Assembly (NCBI GenBank): GCA_905250125.1
Contig: CAJNOL010000566.1
Location: 4,434 to 68,433 of the forward strand
DNA from: Rotaria sordida
Lineage: Eukaryota; Rotifera; Eurotatoria; Philodinida; Philodinidae
Direction: 5' to 3'
Length of the DNA stretch: 64,000 nt
The first letter of the stretch is position 1. Each line of letters starts with the position of its first letter. The notes beneath the pieces were generated by a model. The model worked only from the letters and a program-made list of their open reading frames with translations. It ran no database searches and was not told the DNA's origin. Below are positions 12,518-24,775 of this stretch, in pieces. The translations under genes and the position numbers were made by a program.

Positions 12518-15500
12518 TTAATAAATTCGTTCAAATATTGGTAATAACACGTCGGTTGTAACTTGACGATATAATGTTGATTTTTTGACGTGTTGAATAA
12601 TAAATGTTTTCGGTGTAATTTTTTGAATAATTCTATATGGTCCTTCATAACGAACATCGAATTTATAACGGATATTGAGTGTTTTACAAAGAACTAATTC
12701 ACCAATGTTGTAGGTTGGATCAGAACGATTTATATCATAACGTTGTTTATATCGTTCTTGATTTTTAATAATATGAATTTTTGCTTGTTCGTTTAATTTG
12801 GATAAAAATTGACTAAGTTTTTTCGCATGTTCAGAATCATATGATAAGGTAACATTTGTATCTTGATGATCGAATGGTAGAACAGGTGATCGACCGTACA
12901 TCATTTCGAATGGTATTTGTTTTGTTGAGGAATGAATTGAAGTATTGTAATTAAATGTAACAAATGATAATTGATCATCCCAATCGGTTTTACGTAAATT
13001 TGATAAAACTGTAATTTTTGCATCCATAGTTGAATTATATCTTTCAACTTGACCGTTAGTTTGGGGATGATATGGTGTTGAATATAAATGTGTAGCTCCA
13101 ATTTGTTTAATTAATTCATCCATTAACATTGAAGTAAAATGTGTTCCGTTGTCAGTAAGAATACAACGAGGAGTTCCAAATTTTGAAATAATGTCTTCTT
13201 TAAGAAATCTAATAGCTGTTTGAGCTGTATTATCACGTACAGCCTTTGTAACGACGAATTTTGATAAAACATCGGTAAGAGATATAATATATTTGTTTCC
13301 ACGTTGAGATGTTGGAGTAATAGGTCCATGGAAATCCATTGATACTAATTGCCATACTCCTTCTGGAGGTTTAATAGGTCTTAAGGTACCAGGATTTTTT
13401 TGTCGACGAGGATTAAACTGTGCACATGGAATACATGATTTAATATAATTATTAATATCTTTGTACATTGATGGCCAAAAATAACGTTGTTTAATTTTAT
13501 GTATTGTTTTATCTCTTCCGAAATGAGCACCATTTGCTGCAGTATCACGATAAATTTATAAAATTGTTTTTCGGAAATCACCTTGTGGTACGTAAGGGAC
13601 TGGAGTCTTTGATCGATGCATTAAAAGATTATTTTTAATAATATAATTTTTATATTTCTTAATGTTGTTTATAATATTTTTTGCGTAATTATCATTTTGT
13701 TGAGCTTGAATTAATTCGTCAATTGAAAATGGAATTGTGCGATTCTCTTCAACAGAAGTGTTTAGAGAATCTGGTGTTAATTTTGTTGTAGTTGGAATGT
13801 CATTTAAAGTTTTGTTTCGTAATTTCATAGCACAAGTTTCAACAGCTGCGACAATAGATGAATGATTATTAACATTTGAAATATCGGTTTGTGTTGATTT
13901 TGAAATAAGATGTATAGTTTCATCAGGATCTTCTTCAGCATCGTCAACTGGAGATCTTGATAAATAATCAGGCATTGAATTTGTTAAACCGGGAATATAT
14001 TTCACTTTGAAGTCATATTCTAAAATTTTTAATCTCCATCTTTCACATCGTTTATTAATTTGTGCTTTTTTATTTAATTGTGTTAATGCTTTATGATCAG
14101 TTTCCCAAATAAATGTAATTCCACTTAAATAATTATGCCATTTATCTAGTGCACATATAAAAGCATAACATTCTTGTTCCATAGGAGACCATTTACGTTG
14201 TGCTTGAGTAAATTTCTTTGATAAATATGCAATTGGTCTATCTCCTTCGGGATAAATTTGTAATAAAACTGCACCGATTCCCTCATCCGAAGCATCGATT
14301 TGTACTTTGAAAGGGAATCTATTATTTGGAAGTCGTAATACCAGATCAGTTGTAAGAAATTTTTTAAGTTGTTCGAAGGCTTTAATTTCTGCACTTGTTA
14401 ATGTAATAATAGTTTTTTGTCCTTTCTTTTTTTGAGTTCGTGTAGTTGGAACAAATTTTCGAAGTGGTTCGGCGATTTGAGAAAAATTAGGTATAAATTT
14501 TCTGTAATATTCCGCTGCTTTAACAAATTTACAAGCTTCATCTGCCGTTTGTGGTAATCTTGTATTTAGTAAACCATGTATATTGGTAGGACTTGGACGA
14601 ATTTCACCATTTTGTATACGATGTCCAACATAATTAGTTTGTGTTCGAGCAATTTCACATTTTTCTGGATTGAGACGAAAACGAGCTTCTTTTAATATTT
14701 GACAAATTTCATTGAGATGTGATAAATGTTCTTCGAATGTTTTTGAGTATATAATTACATCATCAATATATGCTAATGCATATTTCCATCGTGTAGGACC
14801 TAATATATGGTTAATAACACGTTGAAATGTTGCTGGACCATTTGTTATTCCTTGTGGAAGAACTGTAAATTGATAATGATTATCACGAGTTGAGAATGCA
14901 GTTTTAGGTCGGTCCTCTTTAGATAGAGGTACCTGGAAATAACCAGATTTAAAATCGAATTTTGTGTAATATGTTGCATCAAATAATTGATCAAAAATTT
15001 CATCAATACGAGGTAATGGAAATGCATCTTTAATTGTAATAGCGTTTAATTGTCGATAATCAATACAAAATCGCATAGTTTTGTCTTTTTTTTTAACAAG
15101 AACGATCGGTGATGACCATGGTGAAGTTGATTCTTCAATTTGACCACGTTCTAATAATTTTTGTGTTTCTTGAAATTTAATTTCTTGATCTTTAGATGAT
15201 GCTGGATATTGTTCTGAATAGATAGGTGGATGATCAGCAGTTTTAATTGCTGATTGTGGAGGAATATTAATAATTGATGGTGTAGGATCAAATAATATTT
15301 TATTTCGCCATAAAATATCTTGAATTTCTAATCGATGTTTTGGATTTTCTATATGTTTAGTCGATTCGAGTATTTGTTGTCGAATCTGTTCTGAATAACA
15401 TTTTCCTCGTAAGTGTTTTTGTAAATCATTTCCAGATAAAAAATGTTCATCGCAATGATGACAAATAATATTTAATTTTTCTTGATTCGAGTTGTCCTTT

Positions 15501-16347
15501 TTACATAAGACAGCTCTGAATTTCAATTTATTGTAATGTCGAGTTGATGTTTGATGATGTTCATTTAAAATAGAATTATTTTTTGTTGGAATTTGTGTAG
15601 TTGCATATATAGTATATGTTGCATCACGGGAGATGGTTCCGATTCGTGTATTTTTTGATAATGTTTGTTGTCGATTTTGTGCATTTATTAGTAATACTTT
15701 GGCTTGATTTTTATTGATATTTAATAATGTGTATGTGGCATGAAAATAAATTTTGATATATGACGTTCATAAGGTTCAAATATAAGATTGTGTGCATTGT
15801 TAATTTGACATGTTATATCAACTAATTGTTGTGAATATGGTGGAAGAGTAATTTGTCGAATTAATAATGCTGGATAATTAATGCATGTCGGCTCCACATA
15901 TGGAATTGAAATTAATTGATCATGTTGATCAGGAATAGTTAATTTTTTGTGGTCACCATAAAGGTGAACATGATTCGAATTAATCCAATCATTTCCTAAT
16001 AATATTGATGTAATTAAATTTGTTGCAACACAAGCAACAACATAAGTTGTTATCGATTTGATTTTTATTTCTAATTTAATTTGGCCGATTATATTAAGTG
16101 ATGTTGAATTTGCTGTTTGACATGTATGATTTTTATAAAAAAAATTTTTGTGATGAATAGTTTTAAGAAAATTTAAATGAATGATTGAGATGGCGGAACC
16201 TGTATCAACAATTGCTTCAGTTGGTTGATCATTAACACGAATCTTGATGTAAACAGGAAATGATGTTATTGTTGATGGCTTTATAAATTTACTGGGAACA
16301 CCGCCATCATGTGACCCAGCTATTGAAAATTTGGAGGTAATGTACAA
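12518..16347 (-). pseudogene. Retrotransposon pol: protease, RT, RNase H, integrase (disrupted)
   Basis: Domains in order on the minus strand: aspartic protease (DTGSAISI, then ILLGNDW) at 15740-16347; reverse transcriptase with the catalytic YIDDVIIY at about 14725-14770 and FDFKSGYFQVPL upstream; RNase H starting at VQIDASDEGIGAVLL; an integrase zinc region (CIPCAQF); an integrase core with the acidic residues of SMDFHGP, LTDNGTHF and GQVERYN; and a GPY-like C-terminal segment (YEGPYRII). There are two breaks: a frame change near 15735-15745 between protease and RT, and an in-frame TAA at 13556-13558 between RNase H and the integrase zinc region. No chromodomain is visible after GPY. This copy would need its proteins supplied by another element. 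Confidence 0.9.
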
Positions 16348-17471
16348 TCACAGACATTGTGATTTTGACCACAATTAAAGCATCCGGTTGTACGTTTATA
16401 ATAACAATCAATTGTTCGATGATTGTTGCGACCGCAAACTTTACAGTCGTTGAATTGATGTTGTGATAGTGGTTGACTATTGCTTAGTTCCTTCTGTAAT
16501 ATCGATTGTGGTGGATAATTTCGAATTTGTTTTCTATCAGGTGCCATGAATGTTCGATTTCCAAGTGTTGGAATCGAGTTCCGCTGAGAAACGGAGCTCT
16601 GTAATTGTGTTGAATGTGAAACAGGATTGTTGTACTTCATTGTATTATAATACTGTTTTGGTTGATTAACTGCAGCAGTTAATGATGGAATTGATGGGTG
16701 ATTATAATTAAAATGACGTTGTTGTGAATCAAGTGATAGACTACCGAATGTATCATGTAAATCTTGTTCAATTTTTGCATATTTTAAAAATTCATTTAAT
16801 GTATTGATAGATGATTCACGTCTTAATAATTCCTTCCGAAAATCAAGATTGATTCCACTCATTAAATATTGAATTATAATTTTTTCTGACATATTTGAAT
16901 CAATTTCCCGGCATAAATTAATAATGTCGTCGAAAAAAGACGTAATCGGTTCATCCGGTAATTGTTTACGTTGTTTTAATGTATCAAATTTCTTGTGAGT
17001 TGATGTTGTAGAAACATATCGATTTCGAAATGCAGTTTCGAAATCCGATCATTTTTTGAAATTAGGTTCATTATTATCGAACCATGTTCCAGCTGATTGA
17101 ATTAGTTTACCACGAACAATTTCTAAAATTTCATGATTATTTGATTCATCAGTTGCTTTGGTTATATTTTTAATGCTTTTTAAAAACCGTTCGACATCCT
17201 CAGAAGGATGCCCAGAAAAATTTGGTAGATCATCGAATCGTGCTTTACGAGCTTTTGCTAATAATGTTTGATCAACCATTTTACGTATTTCAATTTCTGA
17301 TGTTTCCATTTCGATTGAATCAGTATGTGGAAATGTACGAGATTTTGAATGTGTAATAATAGTATATGAAAATAGTTTGCTATTATTTTTCTTAACTTGA
17401 AGCCTTGTTCCGGAAGCCGTTATGAAATTATTATATGTAATAATAAATAAATATAATAGCAAGTAATTCAA
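16320..17471 (-). pseudogene. Retrotransposon gag with one in-frame stop
   Basis: Gag-like frame ending in two zinc knuckles: CKVCGRNNHRTIDC fits C-x2-C-x4-H-x4-C exactly, while the second (CFNCGQNHNVCDC) is one residue short between the second Cys and the His. The middle has the capsid-type helical segment (ETAFRNRYVST, then EPITSFFDDIINLC). An in-frame TGA at 17049-17051 interrupts it at a place where a tryptophan is frequent in this family. The first Met may be at 17309 (METSEIEIRK) or at 17471. The 3' end overlaps the protease frame by about 28 nt in the -1 frame. Confidence 0.85.
16326..16332 (-). promoter_or_regulatory. Candidate -1 ribosomal frameshift slippery site (A AAT TTT) at the gag-pro overlap
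   Basis: On the minus strand the gag codons read CCA AAT TTT CAA TAG. The heptamer A-AAT-TTT matches the X-XXY-YYZ rule and lies two codons before the gag stop. A -1 slip there leads straight into the open protease frame (next codons TCA ATA GCT). No downstream pseudoknot was worked out. Confidence 0.6.
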
Positions 17472-18079
17472 TAATTGAATAAAAATGAATCAATGTACGA
17501 ATAACGAATACTTGAATGAAATTCTTTTTTTTTAGAATTTCTAACTATATTGTTTTATGTAATTGAAAAGAATGAACGAAATTCTCTTTTAGAATTTCTA
17601 ATTAGATTGATTTATGTAATTGAAGAATATACGAAATTCTTTTTTAGAATCTCTGATTTTTGTTTAGTTGTATAAAAGAAAACTGATGAAGTGCTGTATT
17701 AAGATTTCTGTCTATATTGATCATTGTTTTCTTTTTTCTGTTTATATGTATATATATATATTTTTTTTTTAGATTAAACTTGTTAAAAAATTCTTTCGGG
17801 AACGTACAACCCAATTTTATATGTTTAAAACATTAGAAACGGTTTACTGAAAAGTATCCCTTATTTTATTAATTATGAAAAAAAGAGACGTTGTTTTACC
17901 TAATGGTTGAATTAATAATTAATAAAAATTATTTCACCCGAGTCTATATAACAAGGCTCTTATGCAATTGGTTTTCGAGTCTCTTTTTTAAATTAGAGGC
18001 TCTTATATTTTTTAATTAATTTTAAAATAAAAATAAATTGTTGTTGTTGTTGATTTTCGTTTTGTCCAGGGTCGCCAAA
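17472..18079 (-). other. 5' untranslated leader of the retrotransposon with primer-binding site
   Basis: The primer-binding site candidate is at 18064-18077, two bases inside the 5' LTR. It reads TGGCGACCCTGGAC on the minus strand, complementary to a tRNA 3' end ending in CCA. The rest contains three loosely repeated units around 17515-17700 (ACGAAATTCT...AGAATTTCT) and no ORF. Confidence 0.7.
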
Positions 18080-18416
18080 TGTTAGGGGTTGTCCTTTTGG
18101 ATCAACCCTAAGTTCGTTCTCTTCTCTTTAACGAAAAAAAGTATGTATATGTGTGTGTGTATACGTACACTTGCACACCGTCTTTTATTTTATCTGTTTT
18201 TAAATAATGGAAAACACGTACATATATAGTGAGCGACAAAAAAAGAAAAAAGAAGAGAGAGAGAGAAAAGAAAAGAAAGAGAACAGGGACTAGATGTATG
18301 GATAGTAAAAGAGAAGACTAGATGTATCACCAAGAAAGAAATAGAAAACGAAATGAAAAAAGAAAATAAAAATGAAGATAGATGGCGAGTTGTAACAGTG
18401 CGACATCACTGTAACA
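18080..18416 (-). repeat. 5' LTR of the Ty3/gypsy-type element
   Basis: Partner of 9621-9955, with TG...CA ends and 337 versus 335 bp. It differs at only a few positions, including two in the terminal hairpin (18086 and 18107) that change together so that pairing is preserved. It carries the element's promoter, but no TATA box was assigned. Confidence 0.95.
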
Positions 18417-18861
18417 GAAAGTATCTTCATAACGAAAATCTGTGTTGACTATCTAATTCTAGATAGAATCTTGTGGAATACTTTCCTCGTTGCAAGAATC
18501 CAATATTCATTTTCGATAATGTAAGAATCCATTTGTATCAAGAATGCATTGTCATTTAATAGATCAAGTTAGGACTAGAGAAAAAAAAAGGTAACTACGC
18601 AGATAAATAAACACTTTGCCTTCGTTGTTGCATTCTTCTTTCTTTTGTGACCATTATTATCATCACCTCGGCTTATTTTCGTTTTTTCATTGCACACACA
18701 ATATTAACGAACAACAAAATGTTTAATGCATTCATGTTGCCTATCATCTCTGTTATCTATTTCTCTTTCTTTGTATATTTTCATGTTAGATAATGACTTG
18801 ATAAGACACATAGGCGTGATGTCACATTTTTTTCTTTAAAAAGAAAACTACTCTATTTCAA

Positions 18862-20403
18862 ATGGATGCTTTGTGGACGTTCATTCTTAACGAGCGTTTT
18901 TGGTTAGCAGGCAATACAACTTGGAAAGATTTTGCTCGACTCGAAAAAGATGAAAACATCAAGTTGACAAATCCAAACGATCTTATCTATGTTTATCCTT
19001 TGGCCGGTATAATTTATGTGATACGAGTGCTTTTCGAACGGTAGAAAAGAAAAAAAAATACCATTCTAACTTGCATACTGTATTGACAGTTTCTTTTCTT
19101 GTTAGATATGTTGCTAAACCGATTGGTCGATCGCTTGGTATTCAAGATCGAGTTGGAAGAAATACAACAAAAGATTTGAAAACTACAGCAACAACAGTAT
19201 CAAATCGTTCTAAACCAATAAATATAAATCAAACATACCAACAAGAACAAGTAGTCAGTAATGATAGTGGCTCATCGGTATCAACAGTTCGCTATTCACG
19301 TATTACTCGACTAGCTAAATTTAGTGAATCCTGTTGGCGTTTTACTTTTTATCTAAGTGCATTCATTTACGGTGTTGTCATACTTCTAAATGTGAGCATA
19401 TATATGTATGTATATTTGTTAACTCTTTATATTTTCAGAAATCATGGACATGGGATACACGTCATTGTTGGTTGAATTATCCTAATCAACCTCTGACAGC
19501 AGACATCTTTTGGTACTACATGATCGAACTTGCTTTCTATTGGTCACTTTTATTTTCTCAATTTATCGATGTTAAACGAAAGGTATAAGTAAAAAAACCG
19601 TTGTATTTTTGTAATGGAAAAAATACTTTTTTGAGCATTTTGTTTTTGTTAATAGGACTTTTGGCAAATGTTTCTTCATCATATAGCTACTATAATGCTT
19701 TTGTCCTTTTCCTACATTGCGAATTATGTGCGTGTCGGCTCACTAGTACTTGTTATACATGACTGTGCCGATTATTGGCTTGAGGTTTGTATTTTATCAA
19801 ACAAAAATCTTTCTTTTTCCTTGTCTAATCGATCCATTTTTTTAAATAGGGCGCCAAAATGGCCATCTACACGCGGTCAAAACAGATCAGTGACGCTTTG
19901 TTTATGATATTTGCCATTGTGTGGTTTATCACTCGTATTTGCTACTATCCGTATAAGTAAGTTAACTAAATTATTGATTCATTCAATTAATCCTTCGTAC
20001 TCTCTTCTAGAATACTCTACACGACGTTGTTCGAAGGAGTATCTATTCTTGAATCATGTCCTGCTGCTTATTATGTATTCAATGGATTACTATCGCTTCT
20101 TTATGTTCTTCACTATTTCTGGTTCTATCTCATATGTAGAATAGCCATAACTGCATTGAAGAGTGGTCAGGTACGATAATCAATTTTCTTCTTATTTTCA
20201 TCTAAGTTTGAGATTATGAGTAAGTATATGAACGTTGTAGTTAGAATAGAAGAGAAAATGAGAATTTTCATTTACTTGAGTGAAAAAGAATTAAAAATAA
20301 AACTTGATTTTTTGGCTATTTTTTTTCTCTTTTTCATTTATTGCAGGTGAAGGACGAACGAAGCGACAGTGAAGATAGCGATGGTGATGACAAGAACAAG
20401 TGA
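18862..20403 (+). CDS. Ceramide synthase (LAG1/TLC family), seven exons
   Basis: Exons 18862-19040, 19106-19391, 19439-19582, 19656-19784, 19850-19956, 20011-20170 and 20347-20403 give 353 aa. Every join keeps frame at GT...AG sites. The introns are about 50-75 nt except the last (176 nt). Ceramide synthases N-acylate sphingoid bases in the ER membrane. The Lag1 motif is complete in exon 4 (residues about 204-246): FLHHIATIMLLSFSYIAN, then RVGSLVLVIHDCADYWLE, with the double His and the Asp pair needed for catalysis. Several hydrophobic segments fit a multi-pass protein. The C-terminus is acidic and serine-rich (ERSDSEDSDGDD), the kind of tail phosphorylated by CK2 in other ceramide synthases. 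The segment after the first membrane helix (AKPIGRSLGIQDRV) matches the start of the Hox-like region, but a full homeodomain is not evident. The gene starts 446 bp beyond the retrotransposon. Confidence 0.93.
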
Positions 20404-21425
20404 TTCTCTAATCTTCCTTCCGATAATGAATATTACTCAAGGTGTCTTTTATGCTGTTGTAGTACATAATCGTTTGGAGAGTGATTTGTCTTTTTTTTCT
20501 ACAAATATATTCAATCGAATGCCTATCGTATAACAAATGAAAAACATCATGTAAAACTCGGTCTGCAGTCCGAACAATAATTGTGAAATTGCAATTTCTA
20601 AGTCCGTCTATCGTGGGATAAAAGAGCATAAATTAAAAAAGAATAGAAACAATATTCAGTAGTCGAGTCAATAGATTAAATAATGGAATTTTTTTTCTAA
20701 TCAATGCTCAGTAATTTGATAATCAGATCTATCGTTAGTTTGAATTCTTGCGATCAGATCTGTGATCCGTTTCTCGACTTAACTTAAGGATTTGTGAAAC
20801 GTTGGGTTCTGATAAATACTGTAATTGACTTCTTTGGATTCGAAATTGCGACAGCAACCATCTATTAGATATATTGATATCCAGTGGTCTAATCCAACAT
20901 TATTTTAACTAGAGATTTGAAGAATCATCTGTACTCTTATACGAATGATTAAATTCATTTAAAATGAAGAAGATTTACAATTTCGTTGCTGATAGCATAC
21001 GATAAGATGATAGTGAGTGTGCTGAAATAAGCAGAAGTCTATATGCTTGTTTATCCCAAACCATAATCAGGAACTTTTCTTTGATACAATTATCGTTTTT
21101 CTATTTCCAAATCGGTATCCCATGTCGGAATATTCTCATCGAAAATGCACTGTATCAAGTGTGAAAATCATTGATCTGCTAGTGTCTTTTAATGGAACAA
21201 CAATTAATCAGACATGCATCATATTAATGTAGTTGATACTTATCGATAGATATGATACTTGGCATAATCATTGCATTCGTTTTCAAGGATAAGCGAATTT
21301 TGAGTTTTTCATTGCGAAACAAGAAGGAAATGTTACTCGTAAAATCTAAATGGAATTTAAGTAGAATTGCTTTAACTGCATCCAATCATAGTTTGTCACA
21401 TATCTTATCTGATCAACTGATTTCA
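20404..21425. other. Intergenic, nothing recognised
   Basis: AT-rich spacer downstream of the ceramide synthase. The short open frames show no similarity I can recognise. Confidence 0.4.
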
Positions 21426-21478
21426 GGGTGTGGATGTTGATATGTGGATGAAGAAAAGACCTACAGAGCATTCACACA
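21426..21478. repeat. Degenerate telomere-like hairpin (copy I)
   Basis: Reads AGGGTGTGGATGTTGATAT, then GTGGATGAAGAAAAGAC, and ends near ATTCACACAT. The G-rich arm and the GGATGAAGAAAAG centre match copies A and E, but the C-rich arm is mostly lost. Confidence 0.35.
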
Positions 21479-21479
21479 T

Positions 21480-22165
21480 AAGTCAGAAATTAATCTAGAA
21501 ATTCAAGATATATTCAATTTTAAATCTTATCAAGATAATCCTGAAAAATATGTACATTCTCATTTAGATCGAATCATTCCATTAATTATTTACACTTCGT
21601 CAGTTGCTAATAAACTACAATTACCAAAAGATACTCAAATAATTATATTATTTCCTCAAACAATTTTTAAAAATAATTTCTCCTGTTCTTCATTAAACAT
21701 TTCACTAAGAACTTTCCGAAATTGTTGAGTGTGTGACGAATCTTGGTTCAAATCGTCACCATTATTCGTATATTGCTAAACAAATAATCGATTGTTGTAA
21801 AGAGATAACGAGTATTTTGTGAAAATTGATGTACGTAGTTCCAATAGAAACTCTTGTTTGTATTCATTAATGTCTTTTGTAACGTTTATTATCATTGGTT
21901 TCTTTCTTTGTCGATCGAACAGCAGAAATGTCAAGTGTATGATGACTAATTTCAATTGTTTGATGAATTCCTTGTTTATTGATATTTCATCTGATAACAA
22001 CGTTCGAAATAATTGGATTAGAAAATGCCTACTCTTTTTGTTGAAGTTTATTTTTCAAATAATCATTTATTCCTGTCAAATATATCATTTAAAATTATTG
22101 CTTTTAACCCATCATGTTTGGCAAGTTCAATCAAAGTATTTCTATTAGAACAATGAACATCAGTA
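21480..22165 (-). pseudogene. Scraps of HECT-like and ankyrin-like coding sequence
   Basis: On the minus strand, 22060-22160 reads DVHCSNRNTLIELAKHDGLK, which looks like the end of an ankyrin repeat. About 21660-21760 reads HTQQFRKVLSEMFNEEQEKL then FLKIV, reminiscent of the F...VL..F..EE...FLKFVWG segment of HECT ubiquitin ligases. Stops separate the pieces, and no continuous frame joins them. On the plus strand, 21444-21728 is open for 94 codons without a recognisable match. I interpret the region as debris of one or more large genes. The calls rest on short motifs. Confidence 0.25.
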
Positions 22166-22169
22166 ATAA

Positions 22170-23708
22170 GATTTTTTTTACATGAAGATCGTCAGATTAA
22201 ATATTTTTTGAGTACAAGCTTCACTCAAAAGGTAGCATAAAACAAATGTTAAGCATTAAGAGACGAAATCTTAAAGTATAAGTTATATGAAAAAGTTCTA
22301 GATCCTTTTTCAAAGCATTTCAATAAAAAGAGAAGTTATTCTACATGATTAAAAAGATTTTCAGTACAATCCCTATGAAATTACAGAAGTCTTTAGTTTT
22401 CGAGAGTTTTTCAATTTTTTGGCTGGAGGTAATTTCTATAGTTTTCTAAAGTGCATCACACTCGCTTTCTGGAGATTCTTTTTGCATAAATTGTGTGTGA
22501 ATTCAGGCCAATTTGTCTCATTATTTATTGAAAACTTTGAAATTTGTGAATACTTTTTGAAATAGACGGTGATACAACTTGCCTGGAGTACTTTCTAGTC
22601 AAGATTGACATCAGTCCTTTTGATAAAAAGAAAGATTTCTTTCGAATTCGTAAAAATGATTGTTTTGCGTTCCAATAGCTTAATTTGAGCTCGATCGAGT
22701 TCTTTAGATCCTAATCCAAATTGGATGTTGATCTGAGGTGTGTATGCGCATGCGACTGAGTATAAAAAGAAGATAAGTACTCACAACCACGAGCATCACT
22801 ACTGTCACATCTAACTGCTTATGATTCCATTTTCTATGGTAATAATTGCAAACATTAGAACTATCATAAGAACATATATTTCAATAATTGTAATTTCGAT
22901 GTTTTTTTCTAAATCGAGAATCTAAGATGTCGACATTAGTTGAGTAAATTCCAACTTCTCGCAGTATTCTTGAACACTCATTAAAAATCATGTTTAAGAA
23001 AATTTTAATGACAAATAATTCTTTAGTGATGAATAGAAAACAGAACAATTCATTTCTTAACACATATACCACACAAGTTCTTGGAAACTGATTCAGTTAC
23101 AAGATGATTGAGACAAAAGAGCACTCATATGACAGTGAAAATATATAAGATAATCTATTTTTCTTTACCTGTATATCTACTAGATAAGCTGATAATCACA
23201 CAATTTGTTTGTCGTCTAAGACACTAATAAACAGTATGCTTGACGAAAGCTCTTCGGCTTAGTCCATCTGATATTTTATTTTTTACTGATAACTTTTCTT
23301 CTTGTTGAAAATGGAGACAGATTAAATCTACGCATATGTCAAGCAATAATCTCGAATGATGCATAGCTAATGACTAAAACTGATAGTGACTTATATGGAG
23401 AATGAAGATTTTCTGTTGATGCTTAGGACTAACAGAAACAGATTGAATAAGAGATTGAACTTTGATACAAGAAAATAATCGAACAGTCTAATATTGTTTC
23501 GTTATCGATTTATCCTTGATCGATCCTACAAAAATATTTATAATATTAAATATAAGATTCAAATTTATTAGCTTGATTAATATTTCATCTTCGAGAATTG
23601 TTATGCTATCAGAATGATTTTTCAGTAACGATGGTTTCAATAAAAATTGAATCAATTAAACAACAAATATTCTTTTTCAAATCAGAGAGAAATGGAGCTT
23701 TAGTTTGG
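22170..23708. other. Intergenic; one degenerate hairpin at about 22735-22799
   Basis: No coding sequence recognised. At 22735-22799 a GAGGTGTGTATGCG arm, a purine centre (TAAAAAGAAGATAAG) and a CACAACCACGAGCATC arm suggest an old copy of the telomere-like hairpin family. Confidence 0.3.
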
Positions 23709-23780
23709 GATGTGGGTGTGGGTGAGTGTGAGGTATGGATGAAAAGAATAGGCATATTTCTACACCCACACACCCACATC
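23709..23780. repeat. Telomere-like hairpin element (copy A)
   Basis: Left arm GATGTGGGTGTGGGTGAGTG, centre GGTATGGATGAAAAGAATAG, right arm CTACACCCACACACCCACATC. The outer 15-20 bases are almost perfectly complementary. This is one of the cleanest copies, useful as a family reference. Confidence 0.7.
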
Positions 23781-23789
23781 TTCTCGAAC

Positions 23790-24690
23790 ATATCCGATTC
23801 AATGATGAAAATTTTTTTTGTTCTATTGCATTTGTTTCAATACAACAAAAAAAGAATCTTCCGATTGTCATTTTTAATTGTCTTACATATACATTTTATG
23901 TACTTGATCTTATTCTTTTACAAGTGCGATATAAGAAACGAAAATCGGATAGGATTAAGAACTTCGGACGAAATGTTGTGCAATGACAACAAATGCTTTG
24001 TTTTTATTCTCTTTATCATTTTCGACAGGGTCGCATTAGAGAACAAAAAGATCTGTATCTATTTTTTATAGATATCGACGGTCCGCGTTCTTTTATCAAT
24101 TCTTCATTAATGCGTACATCGTTTTATTGCTGCTCGAAAGTAAACTGACGCTTAGATTTTGTCTTTCTTCAGTGAAAGGGGGTAAAGTAGAAACCATGTG
24201 AGTAGTGATTTTTATAATGTATCAGTAGTTTTTTAAATAGTATCACAATTAACTCTCGAACTCGGTCGCTGATGTTGTGTCACTTAGAACCGATAAGATA
24301 AAAGCATCTGACATGATGTAATTGAAGGACAAATAACAAAATGTCATGCGATTTATTCATCATGACAAGAATAGCGTGAGCTCTACCCTAGCAAAAGATA
24401 GATCGATCTTTAAATATCTGTGCGCAGGCGACTACACGAATCGTATTTTCTTTCAAAAATTATGATCTTTGGCGCACTATCACTCATAGGACCCCAACAG
24501 CATGATATTCAACGTCAGTATGTAGACATTTCGTAAGAGGTGTAACTAGCAATAATCAGCACTTACGTGCGAATCCTGGACATTAAGATTCTAGTAGACT
24601 GCAAGCCTGAGTTTTACTATGTGCTGTATAAGCTCCGTACCGAGTTTGATCGCTTTGAACTTGACTGAAGTCAGACCAGCGCGATGAATA
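23790..24690. other. Spacer upstream of the bacterial-type VCBS gene
   Basis: No coding region recognised. Nucleotides 24100-24690 are less AT-rich than the regions to the left and may hold the promoter and 5' UTR of the gene at 24776. Confidence 0.35.
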
Positions 24691-24699
24691 ATTCTTCAG

Positions 24700-24760
24700 G
24701 TATACTATGTGCTGTCTATCTGATGACTAATAGGTTAGCCTATTTTTATTTACTTTTCAG
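24700..24760 (+). other. Candidate 61 nt intron in the 5' UTR of the VCBS gene
   Basis: Bounded by CTTCAG|GTATAC and TTACTTTTCAG|AACGC, with a polypyrimidine run before the AG and a length typical of the other small introns here. Joining the flanks does not extend the main frame, so it would lie in the leader. The AG could alternatively be a spliced-leader acceptor. Confidence 0.45.
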
Positions 24761-24775
24761 AACGCTCAGTTTGCA

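Larger units (their letters stand above)
9621..18416 (-). mobile_element. Ty3/gypsy-type LTR retrotransposon with DEDDy exonuclease ORF
   Basis: About 8.8 kb, bounded by two LTRs (9621-9955 and 18080-18416) and by the direct repeat GAAAG at 9616-9620 and 18417-18421, a 5 bp target duplication. Read on the minus strand, the order is 5' LTR, primer-binding site, gag with CCHC knuckles, protease, reverse transcriptase, RNase H, integrase, an extra ORF with a 3'-5' exonuclease domain, then 3' LTR. Protease before RT and RNase H before integrase is the Ty3/gypsy order. As I recall, published work on Adineta vaga describes LTR elements whose third ORF is a DEDDy exonuclease, so this is probably a relative. 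The LTRs differ at only a handful of sites, so insertion was fairly recent. Even so, gag and pol each contain disruptions, so this copy cannot be autonomous as it stands. Confidence 0.95.

Noticed and set aside
23598-24071. 157-codon plus-strand ORF spanning hairpin A
   Set aside because: The frame passes straight through the telomere-like repeat and has no recognisable domain.
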